DNA from: Bacteroidaceae bacterium
GTDB taxonomy: Bacteria; Bacteroidota; Bacteroidia; Bacteroidales; Bacteroidaceae
Assembly (NCBI GenBank): GCA_017940605.1
Contig: JAGAYF010000040.1
Span: forward strand, 1 to 64,000
Length of the DNA stretch: 64,000 nt
Direction: 5' to 3'
A program made the position numbers and the translations under genes. Of this stretch, positions 17,410-26,056 are shown in pieces. A model generated the notes under the pieces. That model saw nothing but the letters and a program-made list of their open reading frames with translations, did not search any database and had not been told where the DNA came from. Each line of letters starts with the position of its first letter. The first letter of the stretch is position 1.

Positions 17410-18696
17410 TCAGTCAGTCTTTATTTGCTTCTGGGCCACCATGTCAAGATAGTACTTGCGAACATCGTTCCAATGATAGTATGGCCAAACATCCGTCGGT
17501 ACAGGAATGTGTTTTTCTTCCTCCTGAAGCAGGAACTTGACCAGTATGTCGTCACTGCCTGGCTTACGGTAAAATATCAACTGCACATTGCCGGCCATGG
17601 GGATAATCTTGAAATTGGCCATGTGCCTGTACAGTTCCTCATAGTTACCCTGGGGAACGTCATCGCAGTGATCCAGATGCAAGGCATAGGCCAAAGGATA
17701 GACAAAACTGTCATGCCCGAAGCGCAAAGAAGCACCCCGTGTCCCTTGGGCAATGACTTCATCGGCCCACACAATGAAGTTGCGTATCAACCCATAAATT
17801 CTTTGATAACGGGGCGTGACCCCATCAATCGTTCCTGTGCTAATCGTCCACTGGATGTTCTTGGCCTGCCACAGGCAGAAGAGTTCTTCCTTGGTAAACT
17901 CACCCGAAAAGCGGATACCCTGCTCAGGATGGCACATCATGTTGGTAACAATGTCAAACAGATACATATTGTAAGCCGACTTGTCCTTGACGTATTTCTT
18001 TATAAAGGCAGGATCGCTTATCAGCCGCGGCCATGGGTCAGGCGTACTGCGCATCTTGTTACGGAAAGCGTATGCGCCTTCCTTAATGGCCTTGGATGCG
18101 GGAACAGACTTGACGCTGTCAGTCCTGTTGGCCATGAAATAGTAGTCTTCCCTGTTACTCTGCTGACTGATGTCCAGATATGGGAAATCTTTCTTCAGCT
18201 GACCGCAAAAATGAGCCATACTCTCCTGGCAACGCCCCACCTGCGTGGAACGGGCATCGACGAAACAACCAGACTGAAACACCTCGGGGAAGTTTTTTCC
18301 CATTCTTTGGGCTATTCCCTCATGCTGCCGACCACCCAGAATGGACAACTGGCCGCTTTTTCCCTTGGCATAGGAATAAGCCTTCTTCATTTGCTTCAAC
18401 GTCTTCTTCCCTTGCGACGTAAGGACACCTTTTTCCTGCGCTTTTTCCAACAAGGGTATCAGTTTGTGGTAGCTGTCGTGCTTGGTAAGGTAGCGAGAGC
18501 CGTGACGGCCGTAATGACTGATGTAAAAGGGCTGGTAACCCTCGGGGGCAGGCGTGAGTTTGGCTTTTCCACCCCAGTAAGGGTAATAAGTACCTGCAGT
18601 TTGGCAGATGTTTTTCATCATTTCTTCGCGCGTAACCTGGGCCGAAGAATAAAGTGTCGCCATCAGTAACGGCAACAGAAGAAATATCTTTTTCAT
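17410..18696 (-). CDS. Secreted histidine-type phosphatase (MINPP/acid phosphatase-like)
   Basis: This is a 428-residue exported enzyme (signal peptide MKKIFLLLPLLMATLYSSAQ) of histidine phosphatase clade 2. The active-site motif is HYGRHGSRY (R64, H65 nucleophile) and the late HD motif is in LRFGHDSFVYPL. Length and layout resemble bacterial multiple inositol polyphosphate phosphatases and other periplasmic acid phosphatases. Substrate could be phytate, a sugar phosphate or a phosphomonoester on glycans. It is preceded by a full consensus promoter and followed by the phosphodiester glycosidase. Confidence 0.88.
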   Translation of the reverse strand: MKKIFLLLPLLMATLYSSAQVTREEMMKNICQTAGTYYPYWGGKAKLTPAPEGYQPFYISHYGRHGSRYLTKHDSYHKLIPLLEKAQEKGVLTSQGKKTLKQMKKAYSYAKGKSGQLSILGGRQHEGIAQRMGKNFPEVFQSGCFVDARSTQVGRCQESMAHFCGQLKKDFPYLDISQQSNREDYYFMANRTDSVKSVPASKAIKEGAYAFRNKMRSTPDPWPRLISDPAFIKKYVKDKSAYNMYLFDIVTNMMCHPEQGIRFSGEFTKEELFCLWQAKNIQWTISTGTIDGVTPRYQRIYGLIRNFIVWADEVIAQGTRGASLRFGHDSFVYPLAYALHLDHCDDVPQGNYEELYRHMANFKIIPMAGNVQLIFYRKPGSDDILVKFLLQEEEKHIPVPTDVWPYYHWNDVRKYYLDMVAQKQIKTD

Positions 18697-18726
18697 AAAC
18701 CTGTATTTTGGCTGTAATTACTACTG

Positions 18727-18758
18727 CAAAGTTACGGGAAAAACGAGAGAAAAGCAAA
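18727..18758 (-). promoter_or_regulatory. Promoter of the phosphatase-glycosidase operon
   Basis: On the minus strand TTTG (18755-18758), a 20-base spacer and TAACTTTG (18727-18734) match the Bacteroidetes consensus exactly. The phosphatase start is about 30 bases downstream. Confidence 0.75.
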
Positions 18759-18906
18759 AGGAAAGCTTACTTTTCTTTTCATTTGCAAGCGCAAAATTGC
18801 TATGCGGGGATTATTGGAAGAATAACCGCCTACGGATGAGTTGGGTACTCTGACAAAAGATAAAGGAAGTCAAAGTAAGTTTTAAAAAGTCCCGTACATT
18901 TTCCAA

Positions 18907-18938
18907 CAAGGCCTGAGAAAAAGCTATTTCTCGCCTTG
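18907..18938 (-). terminator. Hairpin overlapping the end of dedA
   Basis: CAAGGC and GAGAAA (18907-18920, with a 2-base bulge) pair with TTTCTCGCCTTG (18927-18938). The structure spans the stop codon region of the DedA gene. There is no strong T-run after it, so termination efficiency is uncertain. Confidence 0.5.
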
Positions 18939-19565
18939 CTTGGGTGAACGGCGCGCCTGCCAAATAAAATAAACTATGACCAAGGCGACAATCAGTAGGA
19001 TGGCAACAATGATGGGACGCTCATACTGGTGAACCATGGCATCCAACTGGTTCATGGGGACAAGTTTGTGAAGATACCAGCCCAGGAAGCAGAGGACAAT
19101 GTTCCATAAGCCTGCGCCAATGGCAGTATAAAGTATGAAATACCCAAAGTGCATCTTGGCCAAGCCCGCAGGGACACTGATGATTTGGCGGATAGCGGGA
19201 ATCAGGCGGCCCAACAGCGTGGCAACCGCCCCCCTTTTGTCAAAATAACGCTCGGCCTGCTCCATCTTTTCTTGACTGAGCAAGCACAAATGGCCCAGCC
19301 TGCTGTTTACGAACTTGTACACAATGGGACGGCCTACATAGAAAGCAACGACATAGTTGGCCGTTGCACCGATGAGCGAGCCAATGGTGGCAAACAGGGC
19401 CACGAGCGACATGTTCAAACGGCCCTCTGCCGCCATATAGGCCGCAGGGGGAACGACGATTTCAGAGGGTAAGGGAATCACGGAACTTTCAATAGCCATC
19501 AGCACCATGACATTGAAATAGTTCAGGTCATCCAACAGGGTCTGATAGAATGCTTCGAGTAACAT
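18924..19565 (-). CDS. DedA/SNARE-associated family membrane protein
   Basis: This is a 213-residue inner-membrane protein with about five hydrophobic segments. It has the DedA signatures ESSVIPLPSEIVVPPA near the N-terminus and LLGRLIPAIRQIISVPAGLAKM in the middle. DedA family members are proposed lipid (undecaprenyl phosphate or phospholipid) flippases needed for envelope homeostasis. It starts 12 bases after glnS and is probably cotranscribed with it. Confidence 0.93.
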   Translation of the reverse strand: MLLEAFYQTLLDDLNYFNVMVLMAIESSVIPLPSEIVVPPAAYMAAEGRLNMSLVALFATIGSLIGATANYVVAFYVGRPIVYKFVNSRLGHLCLLSQEKMEQAERYFDKRGAVATLLGRLIPAIRQIISVPAGLAKMHFGYFILYTAIGAGLWNIVLCFLGWYLHKLVPMNQLDAMVHQYERPIIVAILLIVALVIVYFIWQARRSPKQGEK

Positions 19566-19577
19566 GAAGACAATGTT

Positions 19578-21287
19578 TTACGCTTGCGACTTTTGCTGAG
19601 ATGACCAAGTGTCCTTTAATTGCACCGTTCTGTTGAACACGGGATTCTGAACAGTGGATTCCTTGTCGGGCGTAAAGTATCCTATGCGCTGAAATTGCAG
19701 ATAGCTGTTTGCTGGCATTTGTGCTGCAAAAGGCTCAACGTAGCAGGGATTCAGTACTTTCAGCGAATCAGGATTGAGCAGTTCACGGAAATCGCGCTCA
19801 TCGCTGCCGGGGTCTTCCACGCTGAACAAGCGATCATACAGACGGACTTCGGCCTTTACGGCAGTTCCTACGCTGACCCAATGAAGCGTTCCCTTTACTT
19901 TGCGGTCAGCCCCGGGCATGCCGCTCTTGCTTTCGGGATCATATTCACAGTAGATCTCCTCAATTTCACCTTGCTCGTTTTTCTTGCAGCCCGTACATTT
20001 CACAATATAGGCATTCTTGAGACGGACTTCCTTGCCCGGGGTCATGCGGAAGAACTTCTTGGGAGCATCTTCCATGAAGTCCTCGCGTTCTATCCACAAT
20101 TCGCGGCCAAAAGTGACGGTATGCGTTCCGTCCTGTTCGTTTTCGGGATTGTTAACGGCCTCCATTTCCTCAGTTTGCCCCTCAGGATAGTTCGTTACGA
20201 CAAGCCTGACAGGGTTCAGCACCGCCGAAACACGGATGGCGCGCTTGTTCAGGTCCTCCCGGGCCGCTGCCTCCAGCATGGCATAGTCGTTGAGCGCATC
20301 ATACTTGGTATAGCCTATCATGTTGATGAAGTTGCGCACTGCCTCAGGGGAATAGCCGCGGCGGCGCAGGCCACAGATGGTCGGCATGCGGGGATCGTCC
20401 CATCCGCTGACGTATTTTTCCTGGACAAGCGCCAGCAATTTGCGCTTGCTCATGACTGTATACGTAAGATTGAGGCGATTGAACTCATACTGGCGGGGAC
20501 GATGGTCCTCCAAGTCCCTGCCTTGCTTCAGCTCATCAATGAAATAATCGTACAACGGGCGGTGAGGCACAAACTCGAGCGTGCAGATGGAGTGGGTGAC
20601 ACCCTCAAAATAATCGCTCTGCCCATGTGCAAAGTCGTACATGGGGTAGGCTTTCCACTGCGTGCCCGTACGATGGTGGCTGCGGTTGATAATGCGGTAG
20701 ATTACGGGATCGCGGAAATGCATGTTGGGATTGGCCATGTCAATCTTGGCCCTCAGCACCATCGAGCCTTCCTCAACCTCTCCGCGATTCATCTTTTCAA
20801 ACAAGGCCAGGCTCTCCTCCACGGGGCGGTCGCGGTAGGGGCTGGGCGTTCCTGCCTGCGTGGGCGTCCCTTTCTGGGCAGCGATTTCCTCGCTGGTCTG
20901 CTCGTCCACATAGGCCTTGCCTTCCTTGATCAAGCGCACGGCAAAGTCCCAGAGCTGCTGAAAATAGTCGGACGCATAGTACACATTTCCCCATCGGAAG
21001 CCCAGCCACTGGATGTCCTCCTGAATGGCATCCACGTATTCCTGGTCTTCCTTCTGCGGATTGGTGTCATCGAAGCGCAGGTTGCACACTCCGCCATACT
21101 TCTGCGCTATTCCAAAATCCATGCATATGGCCTTGGCGTGCCCTATGTGGAGATAACCATTGGGTTCGGGGGGGAAGCGCGTCTGAAGCCGTCCGTCGTT
21201 CTTTCCCTCCTGGAGGGCTTTTTCCACGATTTCCTCTATAAAGTTCAAGCTCTTCTTAGCCGATGTCTCTTTGGGTTCTTCAGTCAT
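19578..21287 (-). CDS. glnS: Glutaminyl-tRNA synthetase
   Basis: This is a 569-residue class I synthetase that charges tRNA-Gln. The HIGH motif is in PPEPNGYLHIGHAKA and the KMSKS equivalent is VMSKRKLL. RFDDTNPQKEDQEYVDAI and DYFEGVTHSICTLEF are GlnRS-type rather than GluRS-type. The C-terminal half is the GlnRS beta-barrel anticodon-binding region. The presence of GlnS suggests direct glutaminylation, at least for this enzyme. It leads a glnS-dedA transcript. Confidence 0.97.
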   Translation of the reverse strand: MTEEPKETSAKKSLNFIEEIVEKALQEGKNDGRLQTRFPPEPNGYLHIGHAKAICMDFGIAQKYGGVCNLRFDDTNPQKEDQEYVDAIQEDIQWLGFRWGNVYYASDYFQQLWDFAVRLIKEGKAYVDEQTSEEIAAQKGTPTQAGTPSPYRDRPVEESLALFEKMNRGEVEEGSMVLRAKIDMANPNMHFRDPVIYRIINRSHHRTGTQWKAYPMYDFAHGQSDYFEGVTHSICTLEFVPHRPLYDYFIDELKQGRDLEDHRPRQYEFNRLNLTYTVMSKRKLLALVQEKYVSGWDDPRMPTICGLRRRGYSPEAVRNFINMIGYTKYDALNDYAMLEAAAREDLNKRAIRVSAVLNPVRLVVTNYPEGQTEEMEAVNNPENEQDGTHTVTFGRELWIEREDFMEDAPKKFFRMTPGKEVRLKNAYIVKCTGCKKNEQGEIEEIYCEYDPESKSGMPGADRKVKGTLHWVSVGTAVKAEVRLYDRLFSVEDPGSDERDFRELLNPDSLKVLNPCYVEPFAAQMPANSYLQFQRIGYFTPDKESTVQNPVFNRTVQLKDTWSSQQKSQA

Positions 21288-21315
21288 TTTTTGATTGATT
21301 AGATGAATTTACATG

Positions 21316-21354
21316 CAAAGTTAGCAAATATTCCGCTTACAATCATTAATTTTG
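21316..21354. promoter_or_regulatory. Divergent -7 elements for glnS and the TfoX-N gene
   Basis: TAACTTTG on the minus strand (21316-21323) lies 29 bases before glnS. TAATTTTG on the plus strand (21347-21354) lies about 70 bases before the TfoX-N gene. Both fit TAnnTTTG; -33 boxes are poor. Confidence 0.5.
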
Positions 21355-21423
21355 CCCCAATGTTTTCAACAGGGACACGCTGAAAAGAATATCCACCACA
21401 GAAAAACCCAAGACTGAACAGCC

Positions 21424-21723
21424 ATGGCGTGCAACAAAGACCTGGTACAATACATAGCCGACCAATGCGCCGATGCCGGCACGATAACTACCAAGCGAAT
21501 GTTTGGCGATTACGGCATCTACTGCAACGGAAAGATTTTCGGCCTCATATGCGACGACAAGCTGTACGTAAAACAAACGGAGGATGGGCGGAAAATGCTG
21601 TTGACCGAAGTGTCCTGCCCACCCTATGAGGGGGCAAGGGATTATTTCCTCATCCGCGAAATTGACGACCACGGATACCTGGGCTCGCTGGTCAGGGCCA
21701 CCTGCCAGGCGCTCAGGAAATAG
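21424..21723 (+). CDS. TfoX/Sxy N-terminal domain protein
   Basis: This is a 99-residue protein that contains only the TfoX N-terminal domain: TITTKRMFGDYGIYCNGKIFGLICDDKLYVK followed by PPYEGARDYFLI (shown here in parts, residues about 20-80). In gammaproteobacteria the full TfoX/Sxy protein helps switch on competence. Stand-alone N-domains are widespread and of unknown role, so no competence function is claimed. It converges with the exporter gene, only 5 bases between their ends. Confidence 0.85.
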   Translation: MACNKDLVQYIADQCADAGTITTKRMFGDYGIYCNGKIFGLICDDKLYVKQTEDGRKMLLTEVSCPPYEGARDYFLIREIDDHGYLGSLVRATCQALRK

Positions 21724-21728
21724 CCCTC

Positions 21729-22922
21729 CTACTCACCACGCAACTTCTTCATCCCCTCTTGCTTCACGGCCGCACACAGGGGCAGCGTGAGGCACAGGCA
21801 GCCCAATGCGCCCACCAACATGACGACCGAGGTGCTGACCAAGATATTGCCCATGGAAACCAAGGGACTGGCCAACGCACCCGCCATGAAGCCCGCCGCG
21901 CCAAAGACGGCGCTGGCCGCTCCGGCATTGTCGCGCTCGGCATCCAGCGCAATGGCCGTGGCCACGGGTTGCATCAGCCCAAAACTGAGGAGCATGTAGA
22001 TGTAGCACGGCATGAGCACGGCAAGTGGCAGCCGGAAGCATTGGCACATGGCCACCAGGACGGCCGACACCATGAAGTCGATGCTCCCCCACTTGAGCGC
22101 GGTGTTCTGGTGGTGAAACCGGACGGCCAATGCACTGCCCACGCCAATCATCAGGGCGTTCAGCCCGAAGCACAGGCTGTACTCGAAGGGCGAAAGCCCA
22201 TAAATCTGCTGGAAGATGAACGGGGACGAGGAGATGTAGGCAAAAAAGGTAAAGAACGTCAGCATCATGGCCAGCGTTGACAGGGTGAACCTACGGTTGC
22301 GGAACACACGCAGCAGGTTGCCATAGGCGTGCCACACGCTCTGGCGCGTTCGTTTTTCGGGCGGCAGGGTTTCGCGCAACCGCACGGAGCAAGCCATGAG
22401 CAGGATGCCTATGACCAGCAGCAGGCAGAACACTCCCTTCCAGGAAGTGAAGTTGGCCATCGTACCGCCAAGGACAGGGGCCACGATGGGCGCAATGCCG
22501 TTGATGGCGGCCAGGACAGCCATGAAGTCGGCCAACTCCTTGCCCGTGTACATGTCGGCCGAAATGCTCTTGCTCAAGACCACGCCGCCCGCGCCGCCGA
22601 ATCCCTGCAGCACGCGCATAGCATTGAAGACATAGACGTTGGGAGCAAACATACACAGCACCGAAGCCACGGCAAACAGCAGCATGGAAGCCGTCAGAAG
22701 TCGCTTGCGTCCCCACTTGTCGCTGAGCGGACCTATCAGTATCTGCCCCAGGGCCAGCCCTATCATGCCCGCCGTGAGGCTCATGGCCACCATGGAGGGC
22801 GAAGTCCTGAAGTACTCCTGCATCTCGGGCATGGAGGGCAGGTAGAAGTCTGTAACGATTGGGCCAAAAGCCGTCAGCATTCCGAGCGTTGCCGGAACAA
22901 AATAACCGATTCTCTGTTTCAT
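21729..22922 (-). CDS. Bcr/CflA-type MFS drug exporter
   Basis: This is a 397-residue major facilitator with about twelve membrane segments. It has the Bcr/CflA pattern: TDFYLPSMPEMQEYF after the first helix, GQILIGPLSDKWGRKRLL as the MFS loop 2-3 motif, and RVLQGFGGAGGVVLSKSISADM in helix 4-5. Members export bicyclomycin, chloramphenicol, sulfonamides or small peptides by proton antiport; the actual substrate is unknown. It stands alone with its own -7 element. Confidence 0.92.
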   Translation of the reverse strand: MKQRIGYFVPATLGMLTAFGPIVTDFYLPSMPEMQEYFRTSPSMVAMSLTAGMIGLALGQILIGPLSDKWGRKRLLTASMLLFAVASVLCMFAPNVYVFNAMRVLQGFGGAGGVVLSKSISADMYTGKELADFMAVLAAINGIAPIVAPVLGGTMANFTSWKGVFCLLLVIGILLMACSVRLRETLPPEKRTRQSVWHAYGNLLRVFRNRRFTLSTLAMMLTFFTFFAYISSSPFIFQQIYGLSPFEYSLCFGLNALMIGVGSALAVRFHHQNTALKWGSIDFMVSAVLVAMCQCFRLPLAVLMPCYIYMLLSFGLMQPVATAIALDAERDNAGAASAVFGAAGFMAGALASPLVSMGNILVSTSVVMLVGALGCLCLTLPLCAAVKQEGMKKLRGE

Positions 22923-22994
22923 CGTAAAAGGTGGAGTTTTTGTAGGACATCATCCCATATTGCAATGCCCCAGAGCCCTGCCAGACCCGTGGCT

Positions 22995-23002
22995 GCAAAA
23001 TT
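22995..23002 (-). promoter_or_regulatory. -7 element for the exporter
   Basis: TAATTTTG on the minus strand, about 73 bases before the exporter start, fits TAnnTTTG. Confidence 0.45.
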
Positions 23003-23032
23003 ACAAAAAAACGACCAATTTTTCCGCCGCAC

Positions 23033-23054
23033 GGGGAAATAAAAATATTTCCCC
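23033..23054. other. Inverted repeat upstream of the exporter promoter
   Basis: GGGGAAATA (23033-23041) and TATTTCCCC (23046-23054) are perfectly complementary with a 4-base AAAA loop. It lies about 30 bases upstream of the exporter -7 element and could be an operator or a small terminator; the sequence alone does not decide. Confidence 0.4.
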
Positions 23055-23192
23055 ACCCATGGAATCACTGTTCCCCACAACAGGACGAATACCCATTTTC
23101 AAAAAGCCAAAACATGACATCCATTTCAGCCAGACACCCATCCATACTGGCACAGAAACAGCCGTATTCATCGGCATTGGGGAAATTTCGTT

Positions 23193-23269
23193 TTCTTACG
23201 CCTTGTTTGCCGAACCTTTACGCCTTGGCCAAGATTTTTCAGGCCGCATCGGTCCGTCTTTTGCGCCCT
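23193..23269 (-). repeat. Dispersed four-box intergenic element, copy A
   Basis: Read on the minus strand there are four boxes: AGGGCGCAAAAG, GCGGCCTGAAAAA, AAGGCGTAAAG and AAGGCGTAAG. Box starts are separated by 22, 21 and 22 bases. The same arrangement occurs in copies at 28160, 41724 and 51431, and a shifted version at 36104. It lies in the 456-base space between the exporter and the second PBP, which holds no gene; predicted short frames across it are unlikely to be coding. Confidence 0.8.
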
Positions 23270-23317
23270 ATTCTTCCGACATTACCCGAAAGAGATTGTG
23301 ACTTACGCCATGCAGGC

Positions 23318-23353
23318 AAAAAAAGCCGCTGGAAGCATCTTGTTTCCAGCGGC
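23318..23353 (-). terminator. Terminator after the second PBP gene
   Basis: GCCGCTGGAA (23325-23334) pairs perfectly with TTCCAGCGGC (23344-23353). On the minus strand it is followed by a run of seven Ts (complement of 23318-23324). This is a classic intrinsic terminator. Confidence 0.9.
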
Positions 23354-23378
23354 ACAGCTTTGTTTTGGAAATGTTGGG

Positions 23379-25826
23379 TTATTCTGTCACCTCAACGGGT
23401 GCTTCGGCCGACGGGGTTTCTTCCTCCGACTTGGGCTGAAGCCGCATGTGGTGGGTAGTCACGGTGTCGCCTTGTTCATCCACATAGAATGAAACCGAGT
23501 CCCAACTGAGCGAGTCCTCTTCCTCATGAGGTTGGTACAGGGGGCAGTTATAGCAGTCAAGGGGGATTTCCTCCACGGGCTTGGGGAATTTCTGCTGGTA
23601 GTGCTGAAACTTCGGGTTGTCCAGGATGTCCTGTATGAAGTAGCCCCACACAGGCAGTGCCGTGCGGCTGCCCTGGCCTAATGCCCCCGTGCGGAAATGA
23701 ATGCAGCGGTATTCGCCGCCCACCCACGCGCCGCCCACCAGGCCTGGCGTAACGCCTATGTACCAGGCATCGGAGTGGTTGTTGCTCGTCCCCGTCTTGC
23801 CGCCGAAATCGGTGGTGCAGTCAAACGGGCGCACATAGCTCCACAGTGCCATGCCGGTGCTGCCCGGTTCGCGCATGCTGCCTTTCAGCATTTCCTGCAT
23901 AAGGAACGCTGTGCGGTAGGGAAGCGCCTGCGTTGCGGCAGGGGCATTTTTTATGTCATAGATGGTGCGGCCGCGACGGTCGACGATGCGCGCAACGAGC
24001 AAGGGCTCGCTGTATTTTCCGTCAGCCACGACGGTGCTATAGCCGTTCACCATTTCCAGGAGGTTGACATCGCTCGATCCCAACGAGAGCGAGGGCACGT
24101 TGTCCAATGGGCTGTGTATTCCCATCCTGTGGGCCGTCTCAATGACATTGGGGATGCCTGTTTCCAGCCCCACCTTGACGGCAATGCTGTTGACGCTCTG
24201 GCCAAAGGCCGCGCGCAGCGTCATGGAGTCGCCCGTGAAATAGCCGTTGGCATTGTGGGGAGCCCATAAGACCTCCCTGCCCTTGTTTTTGTCAAAGACC
24301 TTGAGCGCTACATACGAGTCCTGGCGGCGGTCGCAGGGCGCAAGGCCGTTCTGGATGGCGGCCGCATAGACAAACAGCTTGAACGTGGACCCCGATTGGC
24401 GCATGGCCGTAACCTTGTCCATCTTCCAGGAATCGAAACTGATGTCGCCGACCCACGCTTTCACCTTGCGCGACTGCGGTTCCATGGCAACAAAGCCCGT
24501 ATGCATGAAGCGCACCATGTATCGAATGGAGTCAAGCGTACTCATCTGCCTTTCAATCGGTCCGTCATAGCCGAACAACTTGACGGGATGCGGCAGGTTG
24601 AGGTAATAGTCAATGGAATCCTGGTTGCCGTTGAACTTATTTTCCAAATATTTGTACACAGGCAGCCGATGCGCAATGTCCTCGATGAAATGAGGTATCT
24701 CCAGGTGCCTCTCATCCTGCCATGGGGGCGTATTGCCCCAATGGGCATCAAAACGCTGCTGGATAATACGCATCTGCTTGTTGACGGCGCGCTCGGCAGC
24801 CGCCTGCATCTCGGAATGGAGCGTCGTATAGATTTTCAGACCGTCCGAATAGACATCCACATCCAGCTTCAGCACATTTTTAATGTAGTCCTTGAGTTCT
24901 TCACGGAAGTAAAGCGCGTCTCCCTCGTAGGCATTCTCGACCTTGAAGTTCAGCGCGATGGGCAGACGGCACAAGGAATCGCACTGTTGCGGCGACAAAT
25001 GCCCCTGAGCCTGCAGATTCCGCAGGACAACGTTGCGGCGTTTCATGCTCTGCCCGTAATGCAGCCTGGGATTGTAGTAAGTCGTCGCCTTGAGCAGGCC
25101 CACGAGCACGGCACACTCTTCCGTTTTCAGCAAAGCAGGCGTCGTGTTGAAATAAGTCTTGGCCGCCGTTTTTATACCGTAGGCATTGCTGCCGAAATCC
25201 ACCGTATTGGCGTACATACGCAGGATATCCTCCTTGGAATAGGCCATCTCGATCAGGAAAGCGCCTATCCATTCCTTCGTCTTCATGATTAGGATTTTCA
25301 CACCGGGAATCCGGCCCAGCAAACCCGTGGAATAGTGCGTACGTACGCGGAACATATTTTTTACCAACTGCTGCGTGATAGTCGAAGCCCCGCGCGCGTT
25401 GCCGCGAAACGAGTCCTTGAGCGCCGCAAAGAGCGCCTGCACATCCACACCGTGGTGACGATAGAAACGCTCGTCTTCTGTGTCAATCAGCGTCTGGTAA
25501 AAGACGGGGGTCACCTCTTCAAATTTTACGGGAGAGCGGTTCTCGTTGAAATATTTCCCGATATACACGCTGTCCTCGGTATATATCTCCGATGCCTCAC
25601 TGATTTCGGGGTTCATGATGCTGTGAACGGTGGGCGACTTGCCGAAAAACCACAGGAAATTGAACCAAACGGCCAACAGGTACAAGACAAGAAGCACAAA
25701 CGCCGTTGCCACCGCAACGGCAACCTTGACATACCACGGCCGATGCGTATAAAGATTCCGGTAGCCCGCCCAAAGACGGCCCAAAGCCCTGCAAAAGGCC
25801 TGCATTATAGCTCTAAGTTGCTTCAT
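23379..25826 (-). CDS. Class A penicillin-binding protein (PBP1A type), second copy
   Basis: This is an 815-residue bifunctional peptidoglycan synthase. A membrane anchor (about residues 33-60) is followed by a GT51 domain with DTEDERFYRHHGVD (catalytic E117) and GASTITQQLVKNMF. The transpeptidase domain has the active serine in GSTFK (S480, K483), SVNS (GQSVNSIAV) and KTGT (GGKTGTSNNHSDAW). A C-terminal tail after about residue 760 is acidic and glutamate rich. It is a paralogue of the 13962 protein. It is transcribed alone, with a -7 element at 25878 and a strong terminator at 23318. Confidence 0.95.
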   Translation of the reverse strand: MKQLRAIMQAFCRALGRLWAGYRNLYTHRPWYVKVAVAVATAFVLLVLYLLAVWFNFLWFFGKSPTVHSIMNPEISEASEIYTEDSVYIGKYFNENRSPVKFEEVTPVFYQTLIDTEDERFYRHHGVDVQALFAALKDSFRGNARGASTITQQLVKNMFRVRTHYSTGLLGRIPGVKILIMKTKEWIGAFLIEMAYSKEDILRMYANTVDFGSNAYGIKTAAKTYFNTTPALLKTEECAVLVGLLKATTYYNPRLHYGQSMKRRNVVLRNLQAQGHLSPQQCDSLCRLPIALNFKVENAYEGDALYFREELKDYIKNVLKLDVDVYSDGLKIYTTLHSEMQAAAERAVNKQMRIIQQRFDAHWGNTPPWQDERHLEIPHFIEDIAHRLPVYKYLENKFNGNQDSIDYYLNLPHPVKLFGYDGPIERQMSTLDSIRYMVRFMHTGFVAMEPQSRKVKAWVGDISFDSWKMDKVTAMRQSGSTFKLFVYAAAIQNGLAPCDRRQDSYVALKVFDKNKGREVLWAPHNANGYFTGDSMTLRAAFGQSVNSIAVKVGLETGIPNVIETAHRMGIHSPLDNVPSLSLGSSDVNLLEMVNGYSTVVADGKYSEPLLVARIVDRRGRTIYDIKNAPAATQALPYRTAFLMQEMLKGSMREPGSTGMALWSYVRPFDCTTDFGGKTGTSNNHSDAWYIGVTPGLVGGAWVGGEYRCIHFRTGALGQGSRTALPVWGYFIQDILDNPKFQHYQQKFPKPVEEIPLDCYNCPLYQPHEEEDSLSWDSVSFYVDEQGDTVTTHHMRLQPKSEEETPSAEAPVEVTE

Positions 25827-25877
25827 TCCTTGATTTTAGATATGCTTCCTTGGGTCTGACAAATGCTTTTTCAGGGC

Positions 25878-26018
25878 CAAAATTAAAAAATATGTATTAC
25901 TTACGGGCCATGCCAGCCATTAATTTTTGTGAACGGGCGTGTTTTGCCTCCGTTCAGGGCGTAAAAACCATTTTGCAAGACAATCACTTGGCCAAATGGG
26001 CACGAAAAACTAATTTTG
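25878..26018. promoter_or_regulatory. Divergent promoters for the second PBP and GH43
   Basis: TAATTTTG on the minus strand (25878-25885) serves the PBP gene. On the plus strand CTTG (25987-25990), a 20-base spacer and TAATTTTG (26011-26018) precede the GH43 gene by about 38 bases. The 230-base space between the two genes holds no other feature that I can see. Confidence 0.55.
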
Positions 26019-26056
26019 CGGCATAGAATCACTTTTACCAATACAATACATTTAAA

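Noticed and set aside
23193..23269. Small protein genes across the four-box elements
   Set aside because: Short frames with similar wording (FYAL, FSGR) arise in several copies, but the unit lengths of 22, 21 and 22 shift the frame and there are no consistent starts, so they follow from the DNA repeat.
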